Positions 25,038 to 34,177 of a stretch of DNA of 64,000 bases are shown in pieces. Origin of the DNA: Nostoc favosum CHAB5714 (GTDB lineage Bacteria; Cyanobacteriota; Cyanobacteriia; Cyanobacteriales; Nostocaceae); the NCBI RefSeq assembly GCF_020829495.1, contig NZ_JAIVFQ010000010.1, forward strand, positions 1 through 64,000, given 5' to 3'. How positions within the stretch are numbered: position 1 is the first letter of the stretch; the number at the start of each line of letters is the position of its first letter. Under the pieces are notes generated by a model. It was not told the DNA's origin. It ran no database searches and saw nothing but the letters and a program-made list of their open reading frames with translations. The position numbers and the translations under genes were made by a program.

Positions 25038-25073
25038 AATCCAGAGTGGAGCAAATCTCCGCTCTGGATTTTC
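25038..25073 (+). terminator. Strong terminator hairpin in the long gap
   Basis: AATCCAGAG-GGAG pairs with CTCC-CTCTGGATT with a single G-T pair over a five-base loop, and TTTCC follows. The stem is about 14 bp. No gene ends just before it; the nearest upstream feature is the TnpB-end-like block, so it may end an untranslated transcript. Confidence 0.65.
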
Positions 25074-26543
25074 CTTTAACTTAGAGTTCTCTTTGAATTC
25101 TGCTGTATGTATATGTCAACAACAGTAGATTACCAATGATTAGAAGCTAACTTTACCTCAATTTCATGAAGTAGCTGTATTTGGAAATTTTTCCAGTCAT
25201 TTCATTTGGATATTTACCAGTATAAATCAGTACAAAACGCCAAAAAATTCTCTGCAAGGTTCTGTTTAATAAAATCTAGGTGAGGTACTTAGATATCAAA
25301 ATATTTTTTTAATAATTTTCTGAGTTTTTCATCGTGTAATGTATCAATATAATTAAGCAAAATATCAGAATATATCTTTTTCTTTGTATTTTTTTTATAA
25401 AGCATGAGAATGAGTTTATTTGTTCTCTAAATGAAGATTATTTAAAGTGTATAAACAATGGCTATAATGAACACATAATGGAAAAAATGAAATATACAAT
25501 TGCTTTTATGAGTATACTTACTAAATAATAAATGTTTGCAAAATCAAAAGTTTATTGACAGTAATTTTTTAGCTGTGAAAAATTTACTGCCGAATTTATG
25601 GTACAAAAATGTGCAAAAAATGAATTGTCTAACCTCCCGATACATAAATACTATGAATCGAAAAACAAACCACTGACTTTAAGACAAACTATATCGCTAG
25701 AGAGAAGATAAAACACATGTCAGATTGCATCGTGTTTTTACGGTGAGTTAGTGTACAAGAATGAAACAAAAATAAAATATTGTTATCGACGACAGTCAAG
25801 TAACATCATCTCTGTTTGGTGAGCATTTATCTGTGTAAAATTACAGATGATGCTGTTAAAATTTACCAAAAAACTCAGCTATTTACACCCAGGAAACTGA
25901 GCCTTATAGCCTTTTTGGTGGTTACTCTATTGCCGCAAAGAAGCAATCAGCTTGATCGAGGATAACCAAAATTCATAAACGTTCAAGTAGCTCTTAACTT
26001 CGTGGTTACAGTAATGGGTGCAGATGGCTGTTTGTTTTAGAGCGATCGCTTATTTGCCTACTTTTAAGTGATTATTCACGACCTCTATAGACGATTGGAA
26101 CCCGCCTGTCAGAAGGCATTTCAGCATGATAATGATTTTGAAGCTTTATTTTCTGGTGTTATCTGAGATGTTCTCTCCAAGTGGGTTTGGCGAACTTGGT
26201 TAAGAGAGAAGGTCAAATGCTTTCGATGGAGAATAACTTTGCAAATCTTGATTGATTCAACAGTAGGTGTCTCAATTTCATTTATAAAATTTCATTCTCA
26301 GGCTTTACTCATGCTGTTAGTAGCGCTATTATCTTCAAAAGCAACTATGTGTTCTTTATACTGTCACAAGAGTAACAAATAAAGTGTAGTTTTTTATTTT
26401 TTTTAGAAAATGATGAATACTTTGACAAAACGAACATATTTAATATTAATGGTATTACTTGTTTCCTGAGACAAATTCTGATAACCTTATCGTTTTCCTC
26501 TTTACTTAGAACCTTACGACGATCAAAATATACAGCAGATAGC

Positions 26544-26720
26544 ATGATAATGACAAATAAAAAATGGGCTGTTAAACGTATAACTGTCAATCTCGCAACA
26601 CAGGAAGCGGAAAAGCTAGAAAAATATTGTCAGCAAACAGGTAGACCCGCAACCGATGTGATTCGGGAACTGATTAGAAGTTTGCCTGTCTCCGATGACG
26701 ACAAAGATGTAAACAAGTAA
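26544..26720 (+). CDS. Short CopG/ribbon-helix-helix-like protein
   Basis: A 58-residue product reads MIMTNKKWAVKRITVNLATQ, then EAEKLEKYCQQTGRPATDVI and RELIRSLP with an acidic tail. The strand KRITVNL followed by two helices is the ribbon-helix-helix pattern of CopG/MetJ-type DNA-binding proteins and antitoxins. Alternative starts are ATG 26544 or ATG 26550. The antisense frame at 26345-26590 is its shadow in part. No toxin gene follows, so it may be an orphan regulator. Confidence 0.65.
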   Translation: MIMTNKKWAVKRITVNLATQEAEKLEKYCQQTGRPATDVIRELIRSLPVSDDDKDVNK

Positions 26721-26994
26721 GAAGTTGCTTTTACGACTTACCAGATAACTGCTTTGTTACCAAAAAATAGCTATGATACTTTTTTGAGTCCGCCGCTATG
26801 GACAAGAGTTTGTCTAGCTGATACAGACGCGTTTTTCTCGCGTCTGATCAATTACCGGGACTAAAACGAGTGATCAAAAAGGTTTTAGTATCGACATTGC
26901 GATGGTTGAATATGCTGGTGGAGTTGATATTAGGTAGCAAATTCCGACACCAACCCAGTTACAATCTGTAAAGAAACTGAAAAGGAACGACGGA

Positions 26995-28434
26995 ATGCGT
27001 GTTGCAATCGTAGGTGCGGGACTGGCTGGGCTAGCAACCGCAGTAGATTTAGCTGATGCTGGTTGTGAAGTAGAGATTTTTGAGTCTCGTCCGTTTGTGG
27101 GTGGTAAAGTTGGCAGTTGGGTTGATGGAGATGGCAACCATGTAGAAATGGGTTTGCATGTATTTTTCGGCTGCTACTACCAACTATTTGACTTGATGAA
27201 GAAAGTGGGGGTGTTAGAAAACTTACGTCTCAAGGAACATACCCACACTTTTATTAATAAAGGAGGCCGCACTGGTGGTTTAGATTTTCGCTTCTTTACA
27301 GGTGCGCCTTTCAATGGCTTAAAGGCATTTTTCACGACCTCTCAACTATCGTTGCAGGATAAACTGCAAAATGCGATCGCTTTGGGTACTAGTCCCATAG
27401 TTCGCGGGTTGGTAGACTTTAACGGGGCGATGAAAACCATCCGCAACTTAGATAAAGTTAGCTTTGCCGACTGGTTCCGCAGTCACGGTGGGAGTAATGG
27501 CAGCATCAAACGCTTATGGAATCCCATTGCCTACGCACTGGGATTTATTGATTGCGAAAATATGTCTGCCCGTTGTATGTTAACGATATTCCAGTTATTT
27601 GCAGTCCGAACTGAAGCCTCAGTTTTGCGAATGCTGGAAGGTTCTCCATCTGAGTATTTGCACAAGCCCATTCTGGAATATTTGGAAGTCAGAGGCACAA
27701 AAGTTTACACGCGTCGGCAAGTTCGGGAAATTCAATTTACTGAGTTAGACGAACAAACCCGCGTCACTGGTATAGTAGTTGCCCAAGGTGATACATTAGA
27801 AACTATCATCGCTGATGCTTACGTTTTTGCCTGTGATGTTCCAGGAATTCAACGCATCCTACCCCACGAGTGGCGTAAGTGGTCAGAATTTGACAATATT
27901 TACAAACTAGATGCAGTGCCAGTGGCAACTGTGCAGTTACGCTTCGATGGTTGGGTAACGGAACTGAACGATGGAGAGCAACGTAAACAGCTTTTGCACG
28001 CGGCTGGAATCGATAACTTACTTTACACAGCCGATGCTGACTTTTCTTGTTTTGCCGATTTGGCGTTGACTAGCCCTGCTGATTATTATCGCCCAGGACA
28101 GGGTTCATTGTTACAGTTAGTGCTGACACCGGGAGATCCATTTATTGCACAAAGTAATGAAGCGATCGCACAGCATGTCCTCAAGCAAGTGCATGAACTG
28201 TTTCCCTCGTCGCGGGAGTTAAATATGACTTGGTACAGCGTAGTAAAACTTGCTCAGTCTCTCTACCGAGAAGCGCCAGGGATGGATGCGTACCGTCCCA
28301 ACCAAAAGACACCAGTAGATAATTTCTTCCTTGCAGGGAGTTATACTCAGCAAGATTACATCGACAGCATGGAAGGTGCTACTATTTCTGGACGGCGGGC
28401 GGCAAAAGTGATTTTGGAGAGTTTGAAGAGATAA
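26995..28434 (+). CDS. zds: Zeta-carotene desaturase
   Basis: This FAD enzyme converts 9,9'-di-cis-zeta-carotene to lycopene isomers in carotenoid synthesis at the thylakoid or plasma membrane. The 479 residues are the usual length. The FAD-binding motif VGAGLAGLA (5-13) starts the protein, followed by [20 protein letters not shown] long middle section reads [21 protein letters not shown], and the C terminus has [20 protein letters not shown], the signature of plant-type Pds/Zds. [13 protein letters not shown] favours Zds over phytoene desaturase. The SRPBCC gene follows after 66 bases, as in other cyanobacteria. Confidence 0.95.
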   Translation: MRVAIVGAGLAGLATAVDLADAGCEVEIFESRPFVGGKVGSWVDGDGNHVEMGLHVFFGCYYQLFDLMKKVGVLENLRLKEHTHTFINKGGRTGGLDFRFFTGAPFNGLKAFFTTSQLSLQDKLQNAIALGTSPIVRGLVDFNGAMKTIRNLDKVSFADWFRSHGGSNGSIKRLWNPIAYALGFIDCENMSARCMLTIFQLFAVRTEASVLRMLEGSPSEYLHKPILEYLEVRGTKVYTRRQVREIQFTELDEQTRVTGIVVAQGDTLETIIADAYVFACDVPGIQRILPHEWRKWSEFDNIYKLDAVPVATVQLRFDGWVTELNDGEQRKQLLHAAGIDNLLYTADADFSCFADLALTSPADYYRPGQGSLLQLVLTPGDPFIAQSNEAIAQHVLKQVHELFPSSRELNMTWYSVVKLAQSLYREAPGMDAYRPNQKTPVDNFFLAGSYTQQDYIDSMEGATISGRRAAKVILESLKR

Positions 28435-28500
28435 CTAACCGCGTACTCCTGCAAAGAAGCAAGCTACGCAAAGCATCTCAAAGAGAAGGAAGAAGAGAGA

Positions 28501-28944
28501 ATGTCAGATTGGTTAGAACATACTGTGCAGGTAGAAGTAGAGGCTCCCATAGATTTAGTATGGAGCCTCTGGTCTGATTTGGAGCAAATGCCCCGGTGGA
28601 TGAAGTGGATTGATTCGGTGAAAATTCCGCCAGATAATCCAGATATATCTCTTTGGAAACTGAAAACGGGCAGTTTAGAATTTACTTGGAAATCCCGAAT
28701 TCTCAAAGTCATTCCCAACCAAATTATCCAATGGGAATCGATTGATGGTTTGCCGAATCAGGGAGCGATTCGCTTTTACGATCGCCACAATAGTAGTATT
28801 GTCAAAATGACCATTTCCTACGCTATCCCCGGCATTATTGGCAAAATTATGGATAACTTGTTTTTGGGGCGGGTGGTTGAATCGACGATTCAAGCTGATT
28901 TGGAAAGGTTTAAAGAATATGCACTGAATGTTAAAGCTAATTAA
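28501..28944 (+). CDS. SRPBCC-family (START-like) protein next to zds
   Basis: The 147-residue protein has the polyketide-cyclase/START fold pattern: HTVQVEVEAPIDLVWSLWSD at the start, PRWMKWIDSVK, then strands and a long C-terminal helix ending in DLERFKEYALN. The fold forms a hydrophobic pocket, so binding of a lipid or carotenoid-like molecule is plausible. Its place directly after zds on the same strand supports co-transcription and a link with carotenoid metabolism. That link is an inference. AGAAGGAAGAAGAG precedes the ATG. Confidence 0.85.
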   Translation: MSDWLEHTVQVEVEAPIDLVWSLWSDLEQMPRWMKWIDSVKIPPDNPDISLWKLKTGSLEFTWKSRILKVIPNQIIQWESIDGLPNQGAIRFYDRHNSSIVKMTISYAIPGIIGKIMDNLFLGRVVESTIQADLERFKEYALNVKAN

Positions 28945-29068
28945 TTGATATATATAGCAAAAACGGGCACTACGAAACAATGTGTAAAAGTTTCTTGCTG
29001 CCTGAACATTTGTTCGGGTAAATGGAGTAGCATTAACCGTTAAAATGTCTGTATTAAAGTAAATTGCG

Positions 29069-29287
29069 TTAGCACACACTACTTACTGTTGGTTTTGGAA
29101 GTGGATCACCTACAGCTTCGTAAGCAATAATTAGAGACTCTAAAGCTTCAATTCCATTTGCCACCGCCAACTCGTAAGTATCCCCATGAGTCCGCCAGCG
29201 TTGTCCTGGAAAATCAGGGAATCCTACTAAGAAGCAATCATCTTCATCAGACCACTGAATAAACATTTGGTATTTAAGTTTACTCAT
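29069..29287 (-). CDS. hicB: HicB-type antitoxin
   Basis: The 72-residue protein has the partial RNase H-like HicB fold: IQWSDEDDCFLVGFPDFPG followed by a helix AVANGIEALESLIIAYEAVG and GDPLPKPTV. HicB binds and blocks the HicA mRNA endonuclease. Its ATG (29285-29287) lies inside the end of hicA, an overlap of eight bases, so translation is coupled. There is no added DNA-binding domain at the C terminus, so any autoregulation may need a partner. Confidence 0.85.
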   Translation of the reverse strand: MSKLKYQMFIQWSDEDDCFLVGFPDFPGQRWRTHGDTYELAVANGIEALESLIIAYEAVGDPLPKPTVSSVC

Positions 29288-29492
29288 CTTTTTCTTTCCC
29301 TTCTACTTCCTCAATTGCCTGTTTCACTTCCTTCTCTTGGTAGCGTTTAGCATCTGCTCCGTCTTTGCCTGAAATCGTGATTTTTCCACTATAGAGGGGA
29401 TGCACCCAGTTAGTATGGCTTCCTTTTCCTGGGACTTCTGTAAAACCTACTTGGGAAAGCATTTGCTTCAGTTCCCGGATTTTCTTAGGCAT
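29280..29492 (-). CDS. hicA: HicA-type mRNA interferase toxin
   Basis: I chose the ATG at 29490-29492 (MPKKIRELKQMLSQVGF), giving 70 residues; the frame opens further upstream, but those residues do not fit the family. HicA is a small dsRNA-binding-fold ribonuclease whose key His lies in PGKGSHTNWVHP, present here. A charged tail, EEVEGKEKDE, ends the protein. It precedes hicB with an eight-base overlap in the usual hicAB order. Confidence 0.85.
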   Translation of the reverse strand: MPKKIRELKQMLSQVGFTEVPGKGSHTNWVHPLYSGKITISGKDGADAKRYQEKEVKQAIEEVEGKEKDE

Positions 29493-29636
29493 TAATTTTA
29501 TTAAAAAATGCGATCGCCACAGCAAGAAACAATCGATCAGCCCCAACTCTTGGAGATAAATTCGCGTTCGGGGAAGTCAAAAGTCAAAGTTTCTTGCTGT
29601 CTATCCAAAAAATTTAATCATTGATTAGATTTTTGT

Positions 29637-29948
29637 TTATGCATTGACTTGTTTGTACTCAGGTAATATCCGAGGAGAAATAGTTGCTTGAATTTCTTCA
29701 CCCATTTTTTCTTCAGCTAGTCTAAGCTCATAATTTTTTTGTAAATTCATCCACAACTGGGCACCAGTACCAAACCATTGCCCTAACCGTAATGCCGTGT
29801 CAGCAGTAATTGCCCGTTCACCATTAATTATTTCAGTAATACGATTTGTTGGTACATGAAGAATACGTGCTAACTCACTTGCGCTCATCTGCAATTCATG
29901 AAGCTCATCAGCAAGAATTTTTCCAGGATGGATAGGTGGCCGTGCCAT
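29637..29948 (-). CDS. higA: HigA-type antitoxin (XRE helix-turn-helix)
   Basis: The 103-residue protein starts MARPPIHPGKILADELHELQ, the hallmark of the HigA/VapI group. The helix-turn-helix is SASELARILHVPTNRITEII (about 23-42), followed by GERAITADTALRLGQWFG. It binds the HigB toxin and represses its own operon. It follows higB with an 11-base gap, in the toxin-first order typical for higBA. Confidence 0.92.
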   Translation of the reverse strand: MARPPIHPGKILADELHELQMSASELARILHVPTNRITEIINGERAITADTALRLGQWFGTGAQLWMNLQKNYELRLAEEKMGEEIQATISPRILPEYKQVNA

Positions 29949-29959
29949 GTTATTCTCCT

Positions 29960-30262
29960 TTAAGGATGATAGTCTGTAATTTCAATGTTGAAAGGTTGAG
30001 ATTCTTCATCTGGCCAATTGAAACAAATCCGCCATTGCTTATTTATCCGAATGCTATATTGACCTTTTCGATCACCCTCTAAAGACTCAAAATGGTTGCT
30101 CGGTAGTTTCATCAGAGATTCTTTGTTAGTAGCGGCTTCTAATATATCAAGTCGTTTATATGCTTGATCTGTAAAAGCGTGAAACTCTTTGACCCTCTCA
30201 CCTAGAGCAAACCGCTCCGTCCTTTTATCTTTAAACTTTGGATATTTGTCTGACGGAGACAT
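29960..30262 (-). CDS. higB: HigB-type toxin (RelE superfamily)
   Basis: The 100-residue protein shows FKDKRTERFALGERVKEF at the N terminus and LEGDRKGQYSIRINKQWRIC near the C terminus, both typical of HigB ribosome-dependent mRNA endonucleases. It ends with NIEITDYHP. The first gene of a higBA pair, it is transcribed in the same direction as the hicAB pair that lies about 150 bases beyond. The first ATG at 30262 is likely, although an internal start near FKDKRT is possible. Confidence 0.9.
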   Translation of the reverse strand: MSPSDKYPKFKDKRTERFALGERVKEFHAFTDQAYKRLDILEAATNKESLMKLPSNHFESLEGDRKGQYSIRINKQWRICFNWPDEESQPFNIEITDYHP

Positions 30263-30362
30263 AAATTAGTAATGGTAGATATTATGCGTTACGTAACTCA
30301 TAATGGAATCTATCATACAATAGCACAATTAATATCCGTATAGCATACTAACAGGGGCGACA

Positions 30363-30599
30363 TTACCAAGTTGGGTCGCTAAACAAATTAATCGTCAATT
30401 CCTCGCGTGGTGGTACTGCGGTGATACAAGCACGGATGATCTCTCCATCCTCTAATTCGACGGTGCAAGCGTGACAAGACCCCATCAGACAACCGGTGGG
30501 AATAAATACCCCAGCCCGGTCTGCTACATCTAATAGGGCTTCTCCCACTTCGGCATCTACTGTGACATCATCTGGTAAAAAGCGGACACGAACAATCAT
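30363..30599 (-). CDS. 2Fe-2S ferredoxin-like protein
   Basis: The 78-residue protein has the plant-type 2Fe-2S ligand pattern: C37, C42, C45 and C58 (GCLMGSCHAC then RAC), that is C-x4-C-x2-C-x12-C. It would carry single electrons in the cytosol. It is shorter than photosynthetic PetF ferredoxin (about 98) and lacks its usual end, so it belongs to the small FdxH-unlike group of cyanobacterial ferredoxins. Its start codon touches ATTGGTC heptamer repeats, and cobQ lies beyond the other end of these. Confidence 0.88.
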   Translation of the reverse strand: MIVRVRFLPDDVTVDAEVGEALLDVADRAGVFIPTGCLMGSCHACTVELEDGEIIRACITAVPPREELTINLFSDPTW

Positions 30600-30643
30600 T
30601 GGTCATTGGTCATTGGTCATTGGTCATTGGTCATTAGTCATTA
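30600..30643. repeat. STRR repeat GGTCATT
   Basis: GGTCATT or AGTCATT is repeated about six times directly upstream of the ferredoxin start codon. The repeat therefore covers its 5' untranslated region, and no normal ribosome binding site is visible. Confidence 0.8.
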
Positions 30644-30695
30644 GCGACTAATGACACTGTAATCGAAAAAATGTGCGATTTTTATGCACTTTAGT

Positions 30696-32174
30696 TTAAG
30701 ACAAAAACGGAGTTAAGTCTAAATGGCTTTCTACTTCAGTGGCTAGGGAGTCCAAAATCTGCTCTCGCTGTTCCCGGTAGTTAGCAACACCTGTGGGCAA
30801 AGATTTTAAACCGCGTTGTTGACGGAGGCGATTTAACCAAGCGCGTCGCCAAGGGCCGTTGTCAAAAAGCCCGTGAAGGTAACTTCCCCAGACTGATTGA
30901 CAACTATCCACTAACCCTAAATTAATATCGTCAAATAGGGCATGGTACGATTGAGGGTCTATACCTTGCTGTTCGATGCGCGATCGCCCTTGGTGAATTT
31001 CAAAGCCATTTACTGGCAAGCCCTGTTGCGGATAATTCGAGCTAACTTGGCGCTGGCGGGCAATTTTTTGTCCGGTAATTACAGTTCTGATTGGTAAAAG
31101 ATTTAACCCCTGATACCTGCCTGCTTGTCCCTCTATCCCTTCTGGATCAGCGATGATTTGACCGAGCATTTGGTACCCACCGCAGATACCTAAAACTGTT
31201 CCCCCAGAAGCAGCATAGTGTTGGATAGCTTCTGCCATACCGCTTTTTTGCAGCAGTAGCAAATCAGCAATTGTGGTCTTTGTACCTGGGATAATTACGG
31301 CATCAGGATGTCCTAAATCTTGCTTTGGGCTGAGATATTTCACTGAAACAGTGCTTTCTGATTCGAGTGGGTCAAAGTCGGTGAAATTAGCAATTCTGGG
31401 TAAGCGGATGACGGCAATGTTGAGGTCAGCTTGGGCTTTATGGGATTCACGTTCTAGCAAATCAAGGGAGTCTTCTGCTGGAAAAACTTGTTGTAAGTAA
31501 GGTATAACACCAATGACCGGGATACCTGTACGTTCTTCTAACCATTTTATCCCTGGATCTAGGAGCGATCGCTGTCCTCGAAACTTGTTAATTACTACAC
31601 CCTTAATTAAGGCGCGTTCTTCTGGTTCTAATAACTCTAAAGTTCCCACTACATGGGCAAAAGCACCACCCCGATCAATATCAACCACTAACATCGTTGG
31701 CGCATTCAAATATTTTGCCACCCGCATATTAGTTAAATCGCGGTGCCTGAGGTTAATCTCTGCTGGACTACCGGCACCTTCACAAACCACCATGTCAAAT
31801 TCTGTTCCTAAATGCTGTAGCGATTCTTCAATTGTCCGCCACCCCAGGTCAAAATATTGCTCGTAGTAATCTGAGGCACTAACTTTACCAACAGACCTAC
31901 CTTTGATAATTACTTGGGAAGTCATATCCCCTTGAGGTTTGAGTAAAATTGGGTTCATTTCTACCCAAGGTACGACTCCCGCCGCCCAAGCTTGCACTGC
32001 TTGGGCATAGCCAATCTCTCCACCATTGGCAGTGACATAAGCATTTAAAGCCATATTTTGACCTTTAAAGGGAGCCACTCGCCAGCCACGCCGCGACAGA
32101 ATGCGACAAATAGCTGTAGTTAAAAGTGATTTCCCTGCATGGGATGTTGTCCCCACCACCATAATTGATTTCAT
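30696..32174 (-). CDS. cobQ: Cobyric acid synthase CobQ
   Basis: CobQ adds amide groups from glutamine to four side chains of adenosylcobyrinic acid diamide in cobalamin synthesis, using ATP. The 492 residues are normal. The N-terminal dethiobiotin-synthetase-like domain has VVGTTSHAGKSLLTTAICRI. The C-terminal glutaminase-like domain has the nucleophile in GICGGYQML and the His in YLHGLFDNGPW. No cobalamin riboswitch element was recognised upstream; that region holds GATGAGG and GCCCAAT repeats. Confidence 0.96.
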   Translation of the reverse strand: MKSIMVVGTTSHAGKSLLTTAICRILSRRGWRVAPFKGQNMALNAYVTANGGEIGYAQAVQAWAAGVVPWVEMNPILLKPQGDMTSQVIIKGRSVGKVSASDYYEQYFDLGWRTIEESLQHLGTEFDMVVCEGAGSPAEINLRHRDLTNMRVAKYLNAPTMLVVDIDRGGAFAHVVGTLELLEPEERALIKGVVINKFRGQRSLLDPGIKWLEERTGIPVIGVIPYLQQVFPAEDSLDLLERESHKAQADLNIAVIRLPRIANFTDFDPLESESTVSVKYLSPKQDLGHPDAVIIPGTKTTIADLLLLQKSGMAEAIQHYAASGGTVLGICGGYQMLGQIIADPEGIEGQAGRYQGLNLLPIRTVITGQKIARQRQVSSNYPQQGLPVNGFEIHQGRSRIEQQGIDPQSYHALFDDINLGLVDSCQSVWGSYLHGLFDNGPWRRAWLNRLRQQRGLKSLPTGVANYREQREQILDSLATEVESHLDLTPFLS

Positions 32175-32502
32175 AGTTGTTAGTCGTTAGTTTTTCAGGA
32201 TACAGGGTGAATTTTTAGGAGTTAACAATAGCCGAGCAGGGGGAGATGAGGTAGATGAGGCAGATGAGGCAGATGAGGCAGATGAGGGAGATGAGGGAGA
32301 TGAGGGAGCAGGGGGAGAAAAACTAATACATCATGCCCAATGCCCAATGCCCAATGCCCAATGCCCAATGCCCCATGCCCACCATAAGCATCACAAATTT
32401 TAATTATTAGATGATTATGGTAAAGACTTCATGAATAGATGTGACGTTTCCGTATATATTGTTCCCTTTAATTCCCTAATCCTAACTTTTTAGTTTTTTA
32501 TT
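32175..32502. repeat. Gap with GATGAGG and GCCCAAT tandem repeats
   Basis: About eight GAGGCAGAT/GAGGGAGAT units lie at 32236-32312 and six to seven GCCCAAT heptamers at about 32333-32380. Both are of the STRR class. The purine unit is the same word as the insert in the P-ATPase gene. Nothing else is seen. Confidence 0.8.
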
Positions 32503-32907
32503 CTAAAAAGGTATCCGCAACCAACGAATTACAGCATCGGATAAACGATCGCGCCATGAAGGTGTCCGCCAATTTTTTCCCTGATATTGTTCCACTAACT
32601 GGCGACCCAAGGGAGTGAGGCGAAAACTATCTGTAATCCCCTGACCATCGACTTCTCGGCGTAATACACCCACTTGGATCAGCCAGCCCAAGGCGTTGTC
32701 ACAGGCTAATTCTGATAAAGGGCGTTTAGTATAGCCCTGCTTAAGGCCATTTTCCAGTGCGATCGCAGTTAATGACACACTCTGGTGTCCCATGACTTCA
32801 AATAAAGATAAATTGAAGGGTGAACACACTAGCGATCGCTCGGCTCTGTCTACTGTGCTTTGAGGATAGACAAAAATATTTGCGTTTTGGGAATCAACAG
32901 CAGGCAT
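32503..32907 (-). CDS. Conserved cyanobacterial protein (Npun_F0494-like)
   Basis: I chose the ATG at 32905-32907 (MPAVDSQNANIFVYPQSTV), giving 134 residues; an upstream ATG at 32973 would add a Tyr/Lys-rich tail unlike the rest. The protein is soluble and has a winged-helix-like pattern (SVSLTAIALENGLKQGYTKR, then CDNALGWLIQVGVLRREVDG). I recall such proteins in cyanobacteria under the name Npun_F0494 family, without function. A DNA-binding role is possible from the fold pattern only. Confidence 0.7.
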   Translation of the reverse strand: MPAVDSQNANIFVYPQSTVDRAERSLVCSPFNLSLFEVMGHQSVSLTAIALENGLKQGYTKRPLSELACDNALGWLIQVGVLRREVDGQGITDSFRLTPLGRQLVEQYQGKNWRTPSWRDRLSDAVIRWLRIPF

Positions 32908-33102
32908 TGTGTATGGGTAGTAATTTTTCTTCTGATAAAAATTAATGTAAGAATATATTTTTTCTTTTACCAACTACCTCATTTAAGCAAAAATTGGTTA
33001 CCCAAAGTATAGTTATGCTATTTTTTAGTAATTATATTTAATGATTATAAATTAATGTAAAATTTCAAGTGCATCAACAATCTGAAACAGGAAAGGTTAA
33101 TT

Positions 33103-33540
33103 ATGCCTCTAGCAGTTGGTACGGATGCACCTGCATTTACCGCTAAAGATACAAAGGGCAACACAGTCTCGCTATCTGATTTAAGGGGGAAGACGGTCGT
33201 TTTGTATTTTTACCCCAAAGATGACACGCCAGGTTGCACCAAACAAGCCTGTAGTTTTCGGGATGCCCAGGCTCAATATCAAGGTAAAGATATTGTAATC
33301 TTGGGAGTCAGTGCAGATGATGAAGTCTCTCATCAAGCATTCACCCAAAAATATGATTTGAATTTTCCCCTACTGGCTGACACCGACAAATCCCTAATCA
33401 AAGCTTTCGATGTGGATGGCGGCGGTTATGCCAAGCGTGTCACCTACGTAATTGACCCCAGTGGCAAAATTACTCATGTTGACACTAGTGTAAATACCAC
33501 CACCCATGCTAGCGATGTTTTAGCTGCACTTGGGCTGTAG
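33103..33540 (+). CDS. Peroxiredoxin of the BCP/PrxQ type
   Basis: This thiol peroxidase reduces hydrogen and alkyl peroxides with electrons from thioredoxin. The peroxidatic Cys is C45 in DDTPGCTKQAC, with the resolving Cys five residues later (C50), the pattern of atypical two-Cys PrxQ/BCP. The 145-residue length is full. GGGCAACACAGTC-type codon use matches its neighbours. It stands alone; the flanking genes point the other way or are separate. Confidence 0.93.
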   Translation: MPLAVGTDAPAFTAKDTKGNTVSLSDLRGKTVVLYFYPKDDTPGCTKQACSFRDAQAQYQGKDIVILGVSADDEVSHQAFTQKYDLNFPLLADTDKSLIKAFDVDGGGYAKRVTYVIDPSGKITHVDTSVNTTTHASDVLAALGL

Positions 33541-33610
33541 TTTTTTACCTGATAACTAAGGATTTTTTAAACAGTCTCAGCCCCGAGCCTCTAGAGGCTT
33601 GGGGTTCTTT

Positions 33611-33731
33611 AGACCTCTTGCATAAATCAAAAATAAAGAACCCCACCCCGCATTTGCTCACGCAAACGCTCCCCTCCCCGCTTGCGGGGAGGGGTTGGGG
33701 GTGGGGTGTTAGGGACTTTTGCAAGAGGTCT
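33611..33731. mobile_element. Small inverted-repeat element (AGACCTCTTGCA ends)
   Basis: AGACCTCTTGCATAAATC at the left and GGGACTTTTGCAAGAGGTCT at the right form imperfect terminal inverted repeats 121 bases apart. The inside is a large palindrome of AACCCCACCCC/GGGGTGGGGT with CCCCTCCCCGC-GCGGGGAGGGG. A further left end lies at 44909, and the inside resembles 40038-40110. It has no coding capacity, so it is MITE-like. Confidence 0.6.
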
Positions 33732-33742
33732 TTTGTTTGAAT

Positions 33743-34141
33743 TCAGTTACCTGATTGTGGTGTAACCGATGGCGGCGTAGCTGATGGTAGTGTAAACGAT
33801 GGCAAACTGGGGGTTGCTTGCTGTTGTTCACCTCGAATTAGTTTTTGTTGCCTTGCTTTAAAAGCTGCTGCGGCTGAGTCTAGTTGTTCGTTTTGTTGGT
33901 CAGAATTCCAGTTAAGAGTCCCGAAATTCGCCCGATGAATCAGGTCAAACATGTTGAAATTATCTGAGTTCGTGCGGGAGAAAGGATCGGTATTTTGGTC
34001 TGTTGTACTATTGCTGGGAAAAGCATCGGCTGGGCTAACTTGTTGAGCCGAACTGGGTTGAGCCATGAGCAAGGAAGCAAAGCTAATTCCTGCCACGGTA
34101 GCCACAATGAGTCTAGGAATTTGTAAAAGTGATTTTTTCAT
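33743..34141 (-). CDS. Exported protein of unknown function
   Basis: The 132-residue product has a signal peptide (about 1-33, ending near PSSAQQ). A low-complexity Asn/Gln/Asp/Ser-rich body follows, with a short conserved-looking centre (NMFDLIHRANFGTLNWN) and a Pro/Ser/Thr-rich end. It is probably periplasmic. It lies just downstream of the ABC permease gene on the same strand, but the 36-base gap alone does not prove a common role. Confidence 0.65.
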   Translation of the reverse strand: MKKSLLQIPRLIVATVAGISFASLLMAQPSSAQQVSPADAFPSNSTTDQNTDPFSRTNSDNFNMFDLIHRANFGTLNWNSDQQNEQLDSAAAAFKARQQKLIRGEQQQATPSLPSFTLPSATPPSVTPQSGN

Positions 34142-34177
34142 GGGATTTTGACCCTAAAATTGCTCTATTTTATCTCT

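Larger units (their letters stand above)
24383..26543. other. Long gap (2.1 kb) without an intact gene
   Basis: The region is AT-rich with stops in all frames. It holds a lone copy of the MITE end TGCGTAAGTCCT at 24504-24515, a purine tract near 24838-24865, a TnpB-end-like block (24900-25000) and a strong terminator hairpin (25038-25071). From 25080 to about 26540 I see no repeat, RNA gene or coding frame. A short open frame at 24641-24838 shows no protein-like pattern. The size of the gap and the terminator leave room for an untranslated RNA. Confidence 0.5.

Noticed and set aside
32175-32502. Cobalamin riboswitch upstream of cobQ
   Set aside because: No B12-box-like motif or matching structure was seen; the region is mainly tandem repeats.
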